A stretch of 64,000 nt of DNA. Source: Gigaspora margarita (lineage: Eukaryota; Glomeromycota; Glomeromycetes; Diversisporales; Gigasporaceae). The stretch lies in contig WTPW01000013.1 of assembly GCA_009809945.1 (NCBI GenBank), positions 868,396 through 932,395 on the forward strand, given 5' to 3'. The stretch's first letter is position 1; every line of letters begins with the position of its first letter. This document shows positions 1-11,439 of the stretch, one piece after another. The notes under the pieces are model-generated. The model saw only the letters and a program-made list of their open reading frames with translations, did no database searches and had not been told where the DNA came from. The translations under genes and the position numbers were made by a program.

Positions 1-110
1 TCAACTTTTTTTTATTTTAATTGTAAAATGCTATTGAATTCAAAAAAAAATGTTGATCGAATTTGGTCAGATGGATTCCAAGATATCTTCGATCAAAGTT
101 AAAATTTTTT
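1..110. repeat. Edge-truncated palindromic-array element (GAATTC/TCAAGATATCTTC family)
   Basis: The first ~110 bases carry the signature of the palindromic unit that builds the large elements at 30–33 kb: a GAATTC-containing A-rich block, then AATTTGGTCAGATGG and AAGATATCTTCGATCAAAG. Only the end of the element lies in the window. This is a sequence match by eye to the 30–33 kb units; no terminus is visible. Confidence 0.6.
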
Positions 111-1145
111 TAAAAATTAAAATGATCTACATGGGTGTGGCAATACCAAAAAGGGGTGTAGAAATACCAATTCCCTATTTAAAATATATATAATATATAA
201 TATTAATAAAAAATAAAATTTTATATTAAATTGCGAAAACCTGCTATTTAATTTAAAATATAATATATAATAATAATAAATAAAAAAAATTTTGAAAAAC
301 GTGAAAACTTGCGAAAACCTGTAAAACATTTAAAAATTTGCAAATGCATGATTATGTGAATATAATAATTATTAATTGATATCATATTCGATATATATCG
401 ATTTAACCAGATATATATCGATTACTATCACTATCGATAATAATCGGCAGGAGTATATGTAATCGATATATATCCTATATATATCCACATGGTTAGTAAT
501 CGATATATATTGGTCTATTTTTTTTGCTGATGTAATTCAGATTGATCTGATATTCGAATTAGATACGGGTATCCTTATCTGTCAATTTCAAGCGAATAGA
601 TCCGTAATATATCTCAGATTGAGGATAGGAATTATTCAGGTTATAATCCATATTATTTTAACACGTGACGCATATATCATAATTCTGATTGGTTAAGATT
701 AAAAATATCAGATATCATATACGTACAGTACAGTACATATGTACGCATGCTTTTTAACCTTAGAAAAAAGAGAATCATACATGTACAGTAAAGTACATAT
801 GTATGCATGGTTTTAACCTTAGAAAAAAGAAAACAACCAAGCATGATAAAGCATGTTCCTTTTATTGGGATTGCTTGTTCTTATTCCTTTTACTTTACTA
901 ACCTACTTGTGACTTAAATCGCATATTATAGTATAGAACGCAAAGAACTTTCTTGATTCAGAAAATTCAGAAACTTATACATAATTTAAAGTTAGTATTT
1001 CAAATTATTCATTTTTAATATAGTGATTTTTCATGCAAAGCTAACAAAGTTTTATTTTTAAAATAGGCACAATCGAATAGTTTCATTATCTGATAGATTT
1101 TTTTTATGTTATCATTGTTATATATAATATGTATTTTAAGATTTT
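111..1145. other. AT-rich intergenic DNA with small repeats
   Basis: No gene is visible. At about 379–515 there are several copies of a word resembling ATATATATCGATTAC in both orientations, forming a weak palindrome. At 721–780 and 781–838 a ~60-bp unit containing GTACAGTACATATGTACGCA and TTTTAACCTTAGAAAAAAG is tandemly duplicated with few differences. Nothing else is supported. Confidence 0.6.
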
Positions 1146-1671
1146 ATTGCAGATAAAATTTTGAAAAAACTTTAGGTTCGAATACCGAAATTGCCTATAG
1201 AAAATAATCAAAAACAAAAAAAAAAGCCGCCTGCTACCCACTTTTATTTATGTTTCATTGTCCCATTCCAGCGCAAAAACCTGCATTGCATTTATGTTCC
1301 TTTTTAAAAATAACATATAATCCACTAAAGTCAGATCTAAACTTGTTCTTTTAGGGCTAATCAAGTTTCTAGTATCCAAAAATAACCTTTTGCTTGAAAC
1401 TGATGCAGNATTGCAAATAAAATTTTGAAAAAACTTTAGGTTCAAATATCTAAATTGCCTATAGAAAATAATCAAAAACAAAAAAAAGCCTGCCTGCCAC
1501 CCACTTTTATTTATGTTTCATTGTCCCATTCCAGCGCAAAAACCTGCATTGCATTTATGTTCCTTTTTAAAAATAACATATAATCCACTAAAGTCAGATC
1601 TAAACTTGTTCTTTTAGGGCTAATCAAGTTTCTAGTATCCAAAAATAACCTTTTGCTTGAAACTGATGCAG
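1146..1671. repeat. 262-bp tandem duplication split by a single N
   Basis: 1146–1408 and 1410–1671 are nearly identical (beginning ATTGCAGATAAAATTTTG and ATTGCAAATAAAATTTTG, both ending CTTGAAACTGATGCAG). The lone ambiguous base at 1409 sits exactly between them. Both copies contain the 3' coding end of the hAT transposase, so its C-terminal dimerisation segment appears twice. A single N at a repeat junction is more typical of a scaffolding join or unresolved overlap than of a natural duplication. Confidence 0.85.
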
Positions 1672-3776
1672 CTGTATTGCAAGATACTTTCGAGCTATTC
1701 TAGTAAGTTTTGGAAACTTAATTGAATAAATTTTTCACTACTCTAAAGGGTCTTCAGTATTTAATGCTAATGGTAATGATAGATAAGTCGATATTTCATC
1801 AAAAGCATGCAGGTCCGGCACCAATTTATCTTTTTTTTCTTTTTATTAGATGCTGTTGGAGATATTCTTTATACGACCGTATTAAAGATTCTGTATTAGT
1901 CAAGGTTGGATTAATTAATACTTCAGATGTTGGTTCTTCTAATTCATTAAGTTCATTATAAAGCTTTTAAATAGCAAGTTGCTTTTCATCGTCATCTACA
2001 AAATCCAAGCTTTTATAATGCAGATCGAGTAAAGCTGCTATCAAACCAAGTTCATTTGGATCATTCCAATAATATATTAGTGCATTATAAATATTTTGTT
2101 TTATTTTTTCTAAAATACCTGTTGTGTTTAATAGATTTTTAATCAAAATTTTTTTTTTTAACATTACTAATAATTTCATCGTTATCACAATCAATAGGCT
2201 GCATATTTTTGGCATCTGATTCAAATACGGTATCCTCATCTAAAAAAAGATCATTACTTGGTAGTATTTTATATGCTAAATCAAAAATCATTTCCTTAAT
2301 AGTCAGAATGACTTTACTCAATGTAACATATGTATTTCTGGAAAACTCTCGTGTTGCCTTCTCAAATGGCATTAGCAAATTGATAAGTTGATCTAATAAC
2401 TCCTATTCATCATTAGAGAGAAGTATCCTTTTTAATTTATTACCATCCTTTTTTATTTCTCGATCAAGTGAAGTAAACAAATCAGTTTGAAGTTGAATAA
2501 TTGCATCTTTTAGAAAAAAAAGATGATCCCAAGTATAATAAAGAGAATTCCAACATGTGGATACATCTTGAATGCAGTGCAAAACATTTGTATAACCAAG
2601 TTTTTTTTGTACTGCTTCTAATTGTTCAATCTGCTTTTGATATTGAAAGAACTGAATTAGTCTTCTTGAGCGTGCTACTAGAATCTTTGCTAGTGCTAAT
2701 CCTTTCCTAATTGCCAACTGAAGAGTATGAGCTGTGCACAAAAGGCGCTTAATATTTTCTCATCTATCTTTCTGATTTAGCAAAGGAAAAGTCAAAACCA
2801 TGTTATGACCATTGTTAGTGGTGATCGATGTAATACGACCTTCAAAGTTCCAAGATACAATACACTTGTGAAGTTCTTTAGCAATAACTCTACTTGTATG
2901 TGGTGAGGGAACATATTTATTTTCTAATATTACATCCTTAATTTCGAAATTTGATGTAATCCAAGTCGCTGTTATTCCCAAATATCCATGCTTAGCCTTG
3001 CTAGACCAGAGGTCTGTCGTTAGTAACTTTTCACGATCATTGTTCTAATTTTTTTTTCTCCCAGAATAACAAAAACAGGATCAAATTCAGCTATTTTTTC
3101 TTTATATGTGTTGTCTATAACAGTAAAAAGAGGCTGATTTAAACGTAATATCCATTTGAGAAGTGCTTCTTCTCATTTTTTTGAATACGTTGAGGGTGAG
3201 GATGAACTTTTTGTACAAAATCAGTAATCTTGGAATCTTGTGACTAAAAAACATTAGTATTTTTTTTTAAAAAAAGAAGTTTTTAGATTTATTTTTGCAA
3301 CTTTATTTATACCTTTTTAAAATTTCTCCATCCTGTAAAACAATTCCGTGGTTATCCCTAAGATGTGTAATAAGGTTTCCTGTCGAACTTCCTATACTTT
3401 TATATTCTGTACTGCACTTTTGACCTCCTTCATTTATGATTTAACAAACTCATACTTCTTCACCATGTTTATTTACTTTTTTATCAAAATAATCTCAAGT
3501 AAATGATAATTGTTTGCATTTGTATGGCCTCTTTTTTACGGGTTCCTTAGCTAAAAAAAAAATAAATGATTAGTTGTTTAAAATCTCCAGTTTATTACTA
3601 ATTTTATTACCTTTATTTTTGCTATCTGAAAGTTTAGAAAAATATATTGTCTGAACACTAGGTGTAGTCTGAACACTAGGTGTAGTAGCTGCTGATGAAA
3701 AGGTTTCAGCTGAGGTTCTTGAATCTTCCGCAATTTCATAGTAATAATCATTAGAATAATATTCATCATCATCCAT
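1511..3776 (-). pseudogene. hAT-family DNA transposase with BED zinc finger, decayed
   Basis: Remains of a cut-and-paste hAT transposase read on the minus strand. From the N-terminus there is a Ser/Thr-rich leader starting at 3776 (MDDDEYYSNDYYYE), then a BED-type zinc-finger region (about 3300–3535) with YKCKQLSFT, DYF, KCSTEYKS and the GNLITHLRDNHG tail. The catalytic-core part follows at 2400–2981 (MCTAHTLQLAIRKGL; STCWNSLYYTWDHL), then IYNALIYYWNDP and LGLIAALLD near 2000–2110. The hAT dimerisation motif ASVSSKRLFLDTRNLISPKR ends near 1511. Two introns fit the reading frame: 3551–3610 (60 nt) and 3244–3312 (69 nt), both GT–AG. The gene is broken by several in-frame stops and frame changes. 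In the BED region two stops (TGA) fall where the family has Trp (before DYF, and before VC). Terminal inverted repeats and a TSD were not identified. The hAT assignment is secure; activity is excluded. Confidence 0.88.
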
Positions 3777-3779
3777 TAT

Positions 3780-4889
3780 TTCATAATTATCTATACTTTT
3801 ATGACTACTGTTGAGCTCACTTGGTATTTATAACTATGGCAAATATTTAGGATCACAAAAGATATTTTTTGAATATATCTAAAAAAGTCTTTTGCTGACA
3901 GATAACCCCTTTTCAATTACATTATATTCAACAAGTTGGTCTATAACTATCGTGTAAGTCACTTGCATGTTAGATTATTTTCTAAACCTGAAAATATTGT
4001 AATCTAACCTGTTTCAATCAAATTATTAATGCCTTTAATCAACCAACTTTTATGATCAAAGAATTAGCAAATGTAAATAATCTTAATGAATAATCGGCTT
4101 TATTAATTGTTAATTAAAAAAGACAAACAGGGCATTACTTGAAAAATCCTAATTAAATATATCAAACCAGCCATGTTATTAATAGAAATTAGGGTTACAG
4201 CGAATAATTATTAAGTGGTTTAATATCGTTAGAGCAATTAAGATAGGTAGCTTTATGATTTATAAAGCAAAGATTGTTTGAATTTTTATTTAAAATTAAA
4301 AATTTATCAATACATTTAATTTTTTACAATCTTTTATATGGCAATTATTATGATAATTCATTAATTATTTAATTGATAGCATCGGTATTATCTTTTAATC
4401 AATTTAGTCAATTTAATTAAGAGATTATAATATATTTGTGAATAAAAAAAAATACAGGATGTTTACTTGAAATTGGCATAATTACTTGTTTCAATTAACG
4501 GATTGTATCCATAGCCTTGAGAATTCAGGTTCTAAAAAGGTTGCAATATTTTAATAAATTTACAAAATACATTAATTCGAATTATTTTGGTAGTGCTAAA
4601 AGTATATACATGTGCATGCATGTATTTGATTAATACGATTTTTGTTTTTAATCTGAATGAATCTGGATTTGATCTAATTTGAATTTCAACTGAATGTACC
4701 ACAAAGAATCCGAATTTAATCTGAATTGGCTTTAAAAATTAGAATCGAAGCACTAATATATAGGTTACCAAAAAAGGTACTAGTTACAATCTAATTCGCA
4801 TCGTTATTAGGGATATTACAGTATTATATAATTGTTATTTATCATATGACTTAAATATTCTATAGTGATAGTCTTTTTATGATATAATT
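3780..4889. other. AT-rich intergenic DNA
   Basis: No gene or bounded element is supported. Around 4640–4750 there are repeated words of the AATCTGAATTNGATTT type (as in the minisatellite element at 58.5–59 kb), without clear termini. Confidence 0.5.
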
Positions 4890-5086
4890 ATTATAGCACG
4901 GCAACTATTGATCATGAGTATTATACTATTTATGTTATAAATCACTTTCTTTTTATTGCATCATTCATGCTTGTTATTTTGCATGATACATACTTCATCT
5001 ATACTTATATTGCACTATACAAATTAAAGGAGTTTAAAAAAAAACATAATAGTACAATTCATGATCAATGACTGCTGTACTATAAT
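4890..5086. mobile_element. ~197-bp MITE with ~40-bp inverted termini
   Basis: The left end reads ATTATAGCACGGCAACTATT and the right end, reverse-complemented, ATTATAGTACAGCAGTCATT. The similarity continues through TGATCATGA. There is no coding capacity. The target duplication is unclear because the flanks are AT-rich, so the superfamily is not assigned. Confidence 0.6.
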
Positions 5087-5280
5087 ATCAATATAGCCAC
5101 ATTGGTACAATGACAATTTTTTTGATTATTTAGAAAATGCCGCTTCGCAGCATTCTCTAATCATATTATCATACTATATTATATAATTATTTTATATTGT
5201 TTGAGAACAAATAAAAATAACTCAATATATTTATAATGACAAATTTATGTAATTCTCATTTTAATTACATATTTATTGTA
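5087..5280. other. AT-rich spacer
   Basis: Short spacer between two MITEs; includes a small hairpin (AAATGCCGCTTCGCAGCATT near 5136). No gene seen. Confidence 0.4.
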
Positions 5281-5635
5281 CAGTACCGGACAGCAAACCG
5301 CATCCACTTTTTATTAATAAAAACTTTAAATCATTATAACTTTTTCAAAACAAGTTGATTCAAAAAACTCTTTGATAAATTGATAGATTTTTTGCTATAC
5401 TACATTTCTGTCAAAGGATTTTTTATTATTTTTTGTTTTAAAGGAGTTATTATGAGTTAAAGTTTATAATGATTTAAAAAATTGGCGTTTAATATAAAAA
5501 AAAAGAAAATATATATGTTTAATTAACCAATTAGAATCATTTATGTCAAAATTAGCCAATCAGAATTGATTACATAAGCATTAAAAATTGGTGCTCTACA
5601 TGAATAGAGTGGATATCTTATGCTGTCTGGTACTG
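5281..5635. mobile_element. TA-flanked MITE (Tc1/mariner-like), copy 1
   Basis: 355-bp element flanked by TA on both sides (5279–5280 and 5636–5637). Left terminus CAGTACCGGACAGCAAACCG; right terminus reverse-complemented CAGTACCAGACAGCATAAGA, both continuing into ATCCACT. TA target sites and CAGT ends fit Tc1/mariner. The interior is itself roughly palindromic and resembles the element at 8171–8611. No transposase is encoded. Confidence 0.75.
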
Positions 5636-5637
5636 TA

Positions 5638-6400
5638 TAAAGTATCTGACCAAACAATGATTTGTATTATTATCAACTTATTAAAGGTGTTCGTAAAACT
5701 GATTTGCTTAATTAGAAAAAAGCCTGATTCGCAAAAAATATAATTAAAATTTTTACAGCAGGGACCTATAATAAAGATTTCCCAGTCCTATTGCACCTTT
5801 TAAGACTTTCTGAACTATCCAATGTCTAATCAAAGACATTCTTGCAATAATTCTGTTGCAAAAAAATCTTAATAAGCAAAAAAATTACATATTAGCCATC
5901 ATTAATCTTTCTGACAGTTTCATTAAAACATCAACTGCAATTGTTGTATAACCAAAAGAAATTTGAAGAGTCTTGTAGAAAGTAGACAAAGAGATATAAT
6001 AATGCTAAAAAAATTACTGACATATATAATGGAAGAATTTAGAAAACATTTCAAGATCTAAATAAAGAACTACTATTCTTTCAGAAAGAGCTATTAGATA
6101 GCAATTTGGTTTAATAATTAATCTAGATTGGTTCTAGCTAGTCAATAATACTTAATATAGTATTGGAGCTATATATAGAGTCATTTGTAATCTTTTATAT
6201 AAATAAGCGATTTAAGCCATTGAACATAATAACATTGGCATTAATACCTGGTCCCAATGAACCCAAACTACACTAGCTAAACCACTATTTGGCACCTTTA
6301 ATAGATCAATTAATTGATTTGTAGAATAGTAAGCAACAATATTTTAATATCAAAATTTATTATTATTATTTTATTATTATTAAAATTATTATTATCAACT
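5638..6400. other. Intergenic DNA, no gene recognised
   Basis: AT-rich sequence with short broken reading frames only. A (TAT)n-like microsatellite occupies about 6358–6400, just before the CACTA-type pseudogene. Parts of 5750–6340 could be the degraded 5' part of that transposase, but no motif was recognised. Confidence 0.4.
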
Positions 6401-8165
6401 AGGAATTGAATTGGCAAGCACTTTTGAAAGCCCTACTAGCAAATTCATTAGAGCAGCAATGATATGTAGCTCTTGTGATATTTCTGCCACAAAAAAATTA
6501 TGTAATCACATTTCTGCACAAATTGTTTGTCATAGGTGCTTAAAAAGAGCCAATTTTGACAAAAGGAATTAAACCAATTTTGGTGGGTTTGATTATATGG
6601 ATGAATGGTTCATTGAACAAAATATTAATAAAGTTCATCAAGATACTGTTATATGAAAGAATTGCAATACTGAAGATGCAAAGAGAAAGTATATGTCTAA
6701 AACTTTGGTTCATTGGTCTGAAATGCATTGTCTCTTCTATTTTAATTCTGTTCAGTTTTTTGTAGTTGATCCAATGCATTGTCTAATTTTAGGTATAGCT
6801 AAATAGATTATTAAATTATGTATTGATGAAGATGTTTTAATACCACATAATCTTGCTCTGATGAAAAATCAGGCTAAAAATATACAGATTCATATAGATA
6901 TTAGAAGAATTCCTTACAAAATAGCAATAGGTGAAGGATTTTTAAGATTTATAGCAGACCAATGAAAACTTTTGTCTGGTATATGCAATGTCAATTATGT
7001 GGAATTTGTTGCATAAAAATAAGCGATGAATCCTTACTTATTTTGTTTGCATATGCTCTATTCTAGTGTATCAAATTGCATATAAGAACAATTTGAAAGA
7101 GGCTTATAGTTGCCTTCTTAAAATGGTTAAACTTATTGAAAAAATTTATAGTCAGAAAAAATAATGGCTAATTTATATTTATGTTTAAATGTATATAAAT
7201 GCATTATGGACTATAGGCCACTATATGCATAGTATAGGTGATATCTTTTTTTTTGGCGGTATCTATTTTAAATCAGTTAATTATTTATTAAGGTTATATT
7301 ATCCAAATAGCTATATTAAACTACTGATAGCTCAATAGGATTTTATATAATTTATAGGGTCATTTCATAGTAGTAACAGAAAAATTGAGATCAATCATCT
7401 TAAAATTATGCAATCTAACTCTCTGCTAGATGTGCTTTCATTACGTGCAAAAGATCATTTGCAAACTTGCTTGCAGTTCATTGAACAAGAAACAATAAGT
7501 GGTAGTCTTTCTATTTATAATAAAAATGATTATCAGAAGTTTCTTTTAATGTTTATAAATGTTGAATACAATTTAGAAACTGGCTCTAAACCTTTTCTGA
7601 GCAAATTATTAGGGCCTAAAAATGAATGTGTAACTCTTTTGAAAGACTTATATGCATTGTTAATCGACTATTACAACAATGCATATAATTATAATTTCGT
7701 ATTCTTAACTGATATACTCAGCACTCGGATGCCATAGCAACATTACCTGCCATTACAATATATAGAAGAATAAAAATTGGCAACGAAATATTTGGGGCTA
7801 CTTATTTGAAGAGATATACAAAGTCTGTGAAAATACTTGCCAAATTCGTATTGGAAGACAATACTACTAAAATATACTCAGGTTTCATTCAATATTATTT
7901 AGAGAGTATGATAAATTCACTAGAAGGTCCAAAAAGTACGTACTTGCTTATGTATGGTATTTGTACAGTGGTATCAAGCTATTAACGACCAAAAGACAAA
8001 ATATTATTGTCAATAGACAATATTTGTAATGTTGAATTATGGAATTAGGATTTCTATAATTTAAATAGAGATTGCATTATTCCTGTGCATAATATTTTAG
8101 GCTTTATTTCTGAAACTGTCAAAGTCAGAAAAAACCCTCTGAGAATATATGTCTGTGAATCCTAT
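6401..8165 (+). pseudogene. CACTA/Plavaka-type transposase (Tnp2-like), decayed
   Basis: Plus-strand remains of a large transposase of the CACTA superfamily. Diagnostic pieces in order: a Cys/His segment with CNHISAQIVCHRCLKRANFD (about 6500–6560), NFGGFDYMDEWF (near 6571–6615), LVHWSEMHCL, and the conserved VVDPMHCLILGIAK (about 6762–6803). These are followed by IIKLCIDEDVLIPHNLALM, IGEGFLRFIADQ and NLYLCLNVYKCIMDYRPLY (7165–7220). The longest open stretch is 7408–7737 (109 codons), C-terminal to GSFHSSNRKIEI. Several in-frame stops are present. Two of them replace Trp of the family consensus (after LGIAK and after FIADQ). About 100 bp near 7250–7350 look inserted. Terminal CACTA repeats were not found. 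The family is named from recalled motif patterns, not from a search. Confidence 0.75.
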
Positions 8166-8170
8166 AAATA

Positions 8171-8611
8171 TAGTATAGGACAGCAAGAAGCATCCAATTT
8201 TTTAGGGGCACCAAATTTAGGTTATATAACACAACTTCTGATTGACTTATTTTATTAAGGTATCAAATTTGGGTTATATAACACAACTTCTGATTGGCTA
8301 ATTTTTATTAAAGCACCAAAATTAATTTTTAATAATGAGTATTAACCAATAAAATTATTTGCACGTGACTAGCATTAATATGATTGGATAATTCCTTTGT
8401 GCCAAATTTCAGTTTTACTATTAAAATTACCAAACTTTGATCTCTTATAACTCTTGTAAAATGCAAGATTTTAAAAATCTGTCTTATAGATTTGTAGTTT
8501 AGGTTATAAATAATAAATTTGTAAAAGGATTTTTAAAATAATTTTTTGTTATGAGTTATAAGCCTTTAAACAACTGCAAAAAAATTGGATGTTTTTTGCT
8601 ATTCTATACTG
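8171..8611. mobile_element. TA-flanked MITE (Tc1/mariner-like), copy 2
   Basis: 441-bp element between TA dinucleotides at 8169–8170 and 8612–8613. Left end TAGTATAGGACAGCAAGAAG; right end reverse-complemented CAGTATAGAATAGCAAAAAA; both then read CATCCAATTTTTT. It shares termini and interior words (GACAGCAA, GCATCCA, TTATGAGTTA) with copy 1. A ~53-bp segment around GGTTATATAACACAACTTCT is tandemly duplicated near 8220–8310. Confidence 0.75.
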
Positions 8612-8613
8612 TA

Positions 8614-9175
8614 GAAAGTTTCATATTTATAATATACTGTATAAAATAATTTTAATAAATTTTACTGATCAAGTATTAGTTTTTACTAGTATTTATATAG
8701 TTTTATCTTATTTATTACTGATTAACTTCTGACACGTACTGTTATTCTTTATTTTTATTAAGTACAATAAGATAAATATTATAGACTTTATAGATTTACT
8801 AAGTACTTATATAGACTTATCTTATAGGCATATAGGCTTATCAGTATTTTTATAGGTATATTTTATTTATTTCTGAATAACTTCGGATGTGATTACTAGT
8901 TATAGGTTTACTTTTATGTTAATTCTAAATACATATTGGATGTTCGATATTGCTATAATTTATACTTAAAACTAGAGACATATTGAAACCTAATATGCTT
9001 CCATTTTTATCTAAAATTGCTTTACACGATATAGCTTGTTGTTATTATGAAACTTTACTAGATCTGTACTAGTTATTTATTTTTATATCAAGTATTATAA
9101 GTTAAATATCATATACATATAAAATAATCAATAGCTATATAGGTTTATTGATTTATTTCTAATTATATTATAATA
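8614..9175. other. AT-rich intergenic DNA
   Basis: No gene. A stretch at about 8955–9033 is imperfectly repeated in direct orientation at about 9945–10032, so the 9.18–9.88 kb element lies between the two similar blocks. Confidence 0.4.
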
Positions 9176-9880
9176 TTGCTATTTACACTATGGTTTTTGC
9201 TATTTGCACCATGGATTTTGTGTAATATTAGATTATCAATTAACCTTTTCTATTTGCACTATGGTAATATATGTTGCACAATAAAAACTCCTCTTTTTTT
9301 ATAGATTAACAACATATAAAAAAGATTTTTCACAATTTTGTATAACCTTAGGATTTTTTAATGTTGCACTAATAAAAACTCACCTTTTTTTGTAAATTAA
9401 CAACATGTAGGGGTGCAGGATAAGATTTTTGCAATTTTTGTGTAACTTTGGGACTGGTTAGAAGGTTCTAGTAGGCCTGCTAACCTAATTTTATAATGTG
9501 GGCCAACCCTAACCCTAATTATATAATGCGGGCCAACCCTTACTCTAATTTCTTAAGCCTTAACATAATGCGGGCCAGAATTTTGCAATTTTGTATAACT
9601 TTGGGCTATTTTCATATTGCATCAATAAAAACTTGCCTTTTTTGTAGATTAATGACATGTAGGGGTGCAAAATAAGTTTTTTGCAATTTTTGTGTAACCT
9701 TAGACCATTTTAATATTACACCAATAAAAACTCATCTTTTTTTATAGATTAACAACATATAGAGGTGCAAGATAAGTTTTTTCAACTATACCATGGTGCA
9801 AATATAAAAGGTTGATTAATGATCTACTGTTACACAAATCTATGGTGCAAATAGCAAAAACCATGGTGTAAATAGCAGTA
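9176..9880. mobile_element. ~0.7-kb element with ~90-bp TIRs and internal direct repeats
   Basis: The termini are inverted copies about 89 bp long: TTGCTATTTACACTATGG on the left (9178 on) and CCATGGTGTAAATAGCAG on the right. Both contain GCTATTTGCACCATGG-type words and AACCTTTT. Between them lie four ~90–100-bp direct repeats beginning near 9274, 9364, 9617 and 9717 (TTGCAC-AATAAAAACTC type). In the middle (9465–9585) there are three short repeats of ATAATGCGGGCCAACCCT type that include a telomere-like CCCTAACCCTAA. No protein is encoded; superfamily unassigned. Confidence 0.7.
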
Positions 9881-10700
9881 CCCTATATTTATTATTTTAT
9901 ATTCAGGCAATAATTATAGTTCTATTAGTTACCCAATAGGGCTATAATTTTAAATATAACAACCAAATATATATCAAAACCGATATGTCTTTGGTTTTTA
10001 TCTGACTATACAGTTTCTGATATGGCTTTATTCAACCTGTGCAAGTTTATTTAAAGTTTAAAGTTATAATTTACTGTCACTTTTTGGAATTGTTGATTGT
10101 ATCATTATAGTGTTATTTACTAAAATTAGTACTTTGGTCTTTCTTCTTGTTAGTGCTATCATATCAGCATCATTTACTAGTATTGGTATTTTGGCTTTTC
10201 TTTTTGTTTAGTTGTTATTTTCTAGTGACATTATGTTATTGTTTGCTAGTGCTTTGGTTCTTTTGCTAATTGTTTTCAGTTAATAGTACCTAGTGTTATT
10301 GTTATTGGAGCTTTTTTGGTTTACAGTATATTTTTTTATAAGCCAGGATTTTGTTTCTTTTTTGCTGGTACTGTTCCACAATTTGTTAGTATCATTTTAA
10401 TATCTTTGTTTTCATTAATTTATTTTTGGTATCTTGTAAATAGCTTGTCTTTATATATTTTGCATGCTTTATTTTTTGTTTGATAGGTGCTTTCATTTTA
10501 GTGTTTGATAGTTGCTTAGTTTTTTGGTCTCATTGATTAAAATCATTGTATAATAGTATTGGCACTTAAAATCATTATAGTTAATTATACAGATACTTGC
10601 TTCACTTTAACTAGTAGGTTTATATAGATTTTTTTATTTATTTACCAATGCTATTGGATGTGACAATGCTTGATAATTAACTGCAAGTTTGTTAGTATTA
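9881..10700. other. T-rich intergenic DNA
   Basis: No gene. 10080–10600 is rich in TTTGTTAGTGCT- and TTTTTGGT-like words that look like a reverse-orientation, decayed relative of the A-rich tandem array at 20.6–21.6 kb. The similarity is to simple words and is weak. Confidence 0.35.
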
Positions 10701-10956
10701 GGTTAAATTAGGAATTTTTAATATTTTTTACATCATTAGTTTAAGGCTAGTATATTAGATTAGTAATAGAATTGTGATAAAGTTAGATATAATTAATAAC
10801 TATGATTTATGGTTAGGGTTAGAATAGAGGTTAAATTAGAGATTTTAATATTTTTTACAATGATTAGTTTAGGACTATTATGTTAGATTAGTAATAAGAT
10901 TGTGATAAAGTTAGAGTATAATTAATAACTATAATTCATGGTTAGGGTTAGAGTAG
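10701..10956. repeat. 128-bp tandem duplication
   Basis: Two adjacent copies (10701–10828 and 10829–10956) of a unit starting GGTTAAATTAG and ending GGTTAGGGTTAGA, with scattered differences. Both copies keep TTAGATTAGTAAT and TTGTGATAAAGTTAGA. Non-coding. Confidence 0.75.
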
Positions 10957-11372
10957 TGTTTAGGGTTTGTAGTAAAGTTTGAGAGTTTATTATTAGATTC
11001 GTTGTTAGTATAATGATTTGTTGTCATGTTTTAAAAATATTTATTATGTAATATTATAGATAAATAAATTAATAAAATAATATAAAATTAGTAATATTAT
11101 ATTGTTTTAGTCAAAATTATCAAATATTGATATGTATAAATATCAATATATAAGACTACTATAAATAAAAAATTACAATAAATAGATTTTACCTATGAAA
11201 ATCACTATAGGTATATTTTAGTAAAAGTGTTTTATTAATAACTTATTCAGCACCAAAAGATACATTATATTAGTATATATTCTTTTGATTTTTTTAAATT
11301 TTTAAATAAAGATAAGCAATATTACATTTTGATAAAAATTTATTCATCTTTAATTTTAAAAGTTAAAAAATT
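10957..11372. other. AT-rich spacer and probable left half of a split MITE
   Basis: No gene. The last ~150 bp resemble the interior of the palindromic element at 21.69–21.99 kb. Its matching right half (AACAAGTTTATTTAGAGC) continues beyond 17388 on the other side of the LINE. The LINE therefore appears to have inserted inside an older palindromic element. Confidence 0.4.
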
Positions 11373-11390
11373 AATAATTATATACTATAA
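11373..11390. repeat. Left target-site duplication of the LINE
   Basis: AATAATTATATACTATAA, repeated exactly at 17371–17388 directly after the poly(A) of the LINE. An 18-bp exact repeat at both element boundaries is a classic target-primed reverse-transcription footprint. The word is AT-rich, but its length and placement make chance unlikely. Confidence 0.85.
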
Positions 11391-11439
11391 GAAGACAATG
11401 CAAAAGAAATATTTAGTAGAAAATTAGCATTAATATTAT

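Noticed and set aside
6540-6779. 79-codon minus-strand frame
   Set aside because: It is the antisense shadow of the CACTA-type transposase segment that carries the NFGGFDYMDEWF and DPMHC motifs on the plus strand.
9508-9522. Interstitial telomere marking a fusion point
   Set aside because: Only two hexamers are present, inside a bounded small element. Similar pairs occur in other elements, so no chromosome-end history is implied.
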